From positions 1 to 16,007 of the forward strand of contig JAEWIE010000025.1 of NCBI GenBank assembly GCA_023387375.1: 16,007 nucleotides of DNA. The letters are read 5' to 3'. This document shows positions 13,798-16,007 of this stretch, piece by piece. Under the pieces are notes generated by a model. It ran no database searches. It saw nothing but the letters and a program-made list of their open reading frames with translations, and was not told the DNA's origin. The stretch is from Bacteroidota bacterium. Its GTDB lineage: Bacteria > Bacteroidota > Bacteroidia > Flavobacteriales > Weeksellaceae. The position numbers were made by a program, and so were the translations under genes. Within the stretch, counting starts at the first letter, position 1, and every line of letters begins with the position of its first letter.

Positions 13798-14529
13798 TTA
13801 TTTGACTTCGTATTCAAGCTTCACTGTAATGCTCGATTCTTTCTCTTTAGACGAAGTATTGTAAGTACCGCCCCATGAATATTCCTCTGTCGAATTGGGC
13901 GCTGTAATTTGAATGACTCCCGTGGATCCTTTTTTCAGTTTTCCTAATTTAGCGCCAGCATTGTCTGCAATTTTCTCTGCTCTTTCTTTCGCATCCTTGG
14001 TTGCATCAGCAATCATTTGCTGTTTCACTTCAGAGAGTTTCGTGTAAAAATAATTAGGGGTAGTGGACGTAAATTCAATTCCTCTATTAATAATCTCTGT
14101 AATATTTCTGGAAAGGTCCTCTATCTTCCCTACTTCTTTACTCTCAATGGATACCTTTTGCATTAGTTGGTAGCCTCCAAAATTTCGGGTGCTATTTCCA
14201 TTGGAGTCGTTCGAATAGTTATATAGTTTTTGAATATCCACAGCAGAAAAGACCATTTCTGTCGGTTTAATTCCTTTGGATTTCAAATATTCGGATATCA
14301 CACTTCGATCGGCTGCAAGTTCAGAGTACGCGCTTTGAAGCTCAAAACTAGTTCGAGAGAAACTTCCTTCCCATGTAATTAGATCCGAGGTGAATGTTTT
14401 GGTTCCAAGGCCTGTCACCGAGATCGTGTTATCGGCTTTGTTGCGGTTCTTAATAGCGGAGCCAAAAAGAGCCACGCCAATAATAAAGCCTAGGGCCGCA
14501 ATCGAAACGGCAAGTATAGATTTGTTCAT
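13798..14529 (-). CDS. SIMPL-domain (DUF541) protein
   Basis: This 243-residue protein has an N-terminal hydrophobic segment (about 4-24), either an uncleaved membrane anchor or a signal peptide. A SIMPL/DUF541 domain (about 35-243) follows, containing ISVTGLGTKTFTSDLITW (36-53), the K-G-I-K-P-T-E segment (85-91) and the helical stretch DATKDAKERAEKIADNAGAK (about 175-194), which is typical of the family. SIMPL proteins include the periplasmic E. coli YggE and immunity-linked homologues; their biochemical role is unclear, though envelope or oxidative stress roles are proposed. It lies 88 nt downstream of the carboxypeptidase-like gene and has a -7-like element with a palindrome in its leader. 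It is probably in the periplasm. Confidence 0.88.
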   Translation of the reverse strand: MNKSILAVSIAALGFIIGVALFGSAIKNRNKADNTISVTGLGTKTFTSDLITWEGSFSRTSFELQSAYSELAADRSVISEYLKSKGIKPTEMVFSAVDIQKLYNYSNDSNGNSTRNFGGYQLMQKVSIESKEVGKIEDLSRNITEIINRGIEFTSTTPNYFYTKLSEVKQQMIADATKDAKERAEKIADNAGAKLGKLKKGSTGVIQITAPNSTEEYSWGGTYNTSSKEKESSITVKLEYEVK

Positions 14530-14569
14530 TGTGAAAATTGGATTTGGTTTTATATGTACTTTACCCTAA

Positions 14570-14584
14570 GAACAAATCTTGTTC
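14570..14584. promoter_or_regulatory. 15-nt palindrome in the SIMPL gene leader
   Basis: GAACAAATCTTGTTC (14570-14584) is a 6-bp inverted repeat with a 3-nt centre. It lies 41-55 nt upstream of the minus-strand ATG and downstream of the -7 element. It could be a repressor operator just past the start site, or a small leader hairpin. Confidence 0.4.
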
Positions 14585-14604
14585 CGCTTTTTGGTCCCTT
14601 TAAT

Positions 14605-14612
14605 CAAATGTA
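14605..14612 (-). promoter_or_regulatory. Probable -7 element of the SIMPL gene
   Basis: On the minus strand this reads TACATTTG, a perfect TAnnTTTG match. Transcription would start near 14598, leaving a leader of about 70 nt before the ATG. No TTG occurs at the usual upstream spacing, so the call is moderate. Confidence 0.5.
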
Positions 14613-14617
14613 AAATA

Positions 14618-15436
14618 CTACATGGGGAGCTCTTTCTCTTTTTGAACTCTCACACGTGTATCTAAATAGTTCGCAAGTAGTCCTTTTAGCTCTATTTCAA
14701 TGGCTTTGATATCAAAACGCAGTCGAAATTTCTTCACTAGATCTAGTCTTTCATCGGCATAAGCCAGGTAGATATCAAAATCGTACTCGTCGAGTCCGCG
14801 GGATTTATAATACTCCAAATCCGTCGCTTCTTTTACGCGCTTATAGAAAGCTTCTCTTTGGGCATAATTCGGTGGAGGCATTGGGGTGGTCGCTTTGTTA
14901 AAAAGCTCTGCTAAGCCACCCGCAATCTTTACTAAATCCACCTGTCCTTGAGAGAAATTGGGTCCCAAAGCAAGCGTGGAAGGCATATTATTACTTGGAT
15001 ACGCGCCCCCTGCTGGTGGTTTCATCATATAAGCGGCCATTTCATCGTTTAGTTTTCTTTCTCGAAGCGGCCGATCTAAAGCTCGGGAATCTTTACTAAG
15101 AATTCCTGAAGGACGAAATCCAATCACGACTTCTTCTATTTCATGTTCTAAAAGCGCTAAATTAATGGTCACAGAAGAGTTAAAACTTTCCTCTTTCACA
15201 TGGTAACTAATCCTTTGAAAACCAGGCTTAATGAAACGGATTTCATCTCCGACACTTCCATAAATGAGAAAATGACCCTCGTTATCCGATTGGGTTAATT
15301 TTTCCGTGGTGGCATTGTATACACTTACGCCCGCCACACTTCGGTCTCCTTCTACACTAACGCGTCCAATGATTACTTTTTGTGCGCTCATATAAGCCGT
15401 CAAAAAAAGAAACAGGAAAATAAAATGGGTTTTCAT
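14618..15436 (-). CDS. Secreted carboxypeptidase-regulatory-like protein (first of a tandem pair)
   Basis: This 272-residue protein has a signal peptide (1-18, cleavage after YMSA). A beta-sandwich of the CarboxypepD_reg-like type follows (about 20-95), with GRVSVEGDRSVAGVSVYNA (24-42) and the turn DNEGHF (51-56) typical of that fold. The segment HEIEEVVIGFRPSG (98-111) marks its end. The C-terminal half, about 105-272, is helical and of unknown function, with SGILSKDSRAL (110-120) and GLDEYDFDIYLAYA (214-227). In Bacteroidota the N-terminal fold is common in TonB-dependent receptors and surface proteins, but no receptor plug or barrel follows here. It lies 29 nt downstream of a partial paralogue, so they are probably one operon. 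It is likely periplasmic or outer-membrane attached; the function is unknown. Confidence 0.8.
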   Translation of the reverse strand: MKTHFIFLFLFLTAYMSAQKVIIGRVSVEGDRSVAGVSVYNATTEKLTQSDNEGHFLIYGSVGDEIRFIKPGFQRISYHVKEESFNSSVTINLALLEHEIEEVVIGFRPSGILSKDSRALDRPLRERKLNDEMAAYMMKPPAGGAYPSNNMPSTLALGPNFSQGQVDLVKIAGGLAELFNKATTPMPPPNYAQREAFYKRVKEATDLEYYKSRGLDEYDFDIYLAYADERLDLVKKFRLRFDIKAIEIELKGLLANYLDTRVRVQKEKELPM

Positions 15437-15465
15437 AGGAAATTGTTTTTTATAGTGGAATGAAA

Positions 15466-16007
15466 CTATGGATGATTCGACTTGTTAAGTCTTTTCACAT
15501 ACACCTCTATTGGGGTTTCAAGCTCGACCATTGCTCCTGAGAGATTTTTGGCTCTTGCATAAGTTCTTACCTTTGGGTTTGCTGAAAAGGCATAGCCTAA
15601 AAACTCTCCAATTCTATTTGAAGGAATACCTTTTTCAATAAAATAGGACTCCGGAATTCTCTGCCTTACCCAATTAATTTCACTTTGTAAATCCTCAAAT
15701 TCATAAAGACTCTTCTTTCTTCTTCCGTCCCCACTAATGACTTCATACAGGGCATGAACATTCAAACTCCCTAAAAGCATCGGCAAAAGTGTTTCAGTCG
15801 CCGACGTATACGCTTTTTCGCGGGGCTTTTCCGGTGCTTGCGGAAGACCTATAGCAGCTTGTACTTGCTCTGCCGCGCTTCTTTTAGCAAGTAGCTTTGA
15901 ATCCTGAGATAAATCTCCACTTAGCCGTACACTGGGTACTTGCACCTCTTCAATCAAAGTTGCTACTTTGCTAAGGAAGGTATAATAAGGAGTGACTTGC
16001 CCTGTTA
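15466..16007 (-). CDS. Partial paralogue of the neighbouring carboxypeptidase-like protein
   Basis: This reading frame runs off the right edge: reading upstream of residue 1 of the 163-residue frame it stays open to 16007, decoding T-G-Q-V-T-P-Y-Y-T-F-L-S-K-V-A-T. The TTG at 15957 is therefore not its start and the true N-terminus lies outside the window. The visible part resembles the C-terminal half of the adjacent protein. IEEVQVPSVRLSGDLSQDS matches IEEVVIGFRPSGILSKDS, and the terminal helical region from SYFIEKGIPSNRIGEFLGYA aligns without gaps to EYYKSRGLDEYDFDIYLAYA and onward to the C-terminus. It is likely preceded by the same signal peptide and beta-sandwich. It ends 29 nt before the next gene's start. 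Function unknown. Confidence 0.8.
   Translation of the reverse strand, partial: TGQVTPYYTFLSKVATLIEEVQVPSVRLSGDLSQDSKLLAKRSAAEQVQAAIGLPQAPEKPREKAYTSATETLLPMLLGSLNVHALYEVISGDGRRKKSLYEFEDLQSEINWVRQRIPESYFIEKGIPSNRIGEFLGYAFSANPKVRTYARAKNLSGAMVELETPIEVYVKRLNKSNHP

Noticed and set aside
1..16007. CRISPR array, tRNA/rRNA genes, insertion sequences, phage or defence systems
   Set aside because: I found no regularly spaced repeats, no cloverleaf or rRNA-like tracts, no transposase or integrase-like protein and no toxin-antitoxin or nuclease pair. The window is ordinary chromosome apart from the amylase and the paralogue pair.

Overview
The window looks like chromosomal DNA from a Bacteroidota bacterium of the order Flavobacteriales, possibly Weeksellaceae or Flavobacteriaceae (the family is a guess). 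The reasons are AT-rich sequence, little Shine-Dalgarno signal, several Bacteroidota-type -7 elements (TAnnTTTG), lineage-typical families (DUF4292, DUF4254, a non-catalytic EnvC, BshA, carboxypeptidase-like regulatory proteins) and many short lipoproteins with an S-C lipobox. I see no tRNA, rRNA, CRISPR array, insertion sequence, phage gene or defence system. It reads as core genome with one clear accessory gene, the alpha-amylase. No gene-free stretch exceeds 300 bases; the longest (7441-7663) holds two terminator hairpins and a weak small-ORF candidate.

Left part (1-7440, all + strand): a polysaccharide flippase starting at TTG, dUTPase, and a sugar-phosphate nucleotidyltransferase with a beta-helix tail, closed by a strong hairpin. 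Next come a LolB-like DUF4292 lipoprotein overlapping an EnvC-type murein hydrolase activator, a 59-residue TatA, a DUF4254 protein overlapping an unknown lipoprotein, and GTP cyclohydrolase II (ribA). The cell-envelope theme is clear: flippase, sugar activation, lipoprotein handling, septal wall splitting and Tat export, with nucleotide and riboflavin housekeeping genes between them.

Middle (7441-12246): a terminator pair separates ribA from a convergent small lipoprotein gene. Divergent from that gene is a + strand run of a secreted GH3 beta-N-acetylhexosaminidase, the bacillithiol glycosyltransferase BshA (1-nt overlap), a small PspC-domain membrane protein, then a GNAT acetyltransferase under its own probable promoter.

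Right part (12247-16007, all - strand): a lipoprotein alpha-amylase that resembles the Thermococcales-type GH13 enzymes, a SIMPL-domain (DUF541) protein, and two tandem paralogous proteins of the carboxypeptidase-regulatory-like type. The outermost of these runs off the right edge. A bidirectional hairpin terminator sits between the GNAT and amylase genes. No SusC/SusD pair is visible next to the amylase.

The points most worth a second look are the archaeal-like amylase without its metal/disulfide loop residues, the envC-tatA adjacency, the Ala/Lys/Glu-rich insertion in EnvC, the GH3-bshA coupling, and the tandem paralogues at the right end. I do not see convincing evidence of a wholly new system.
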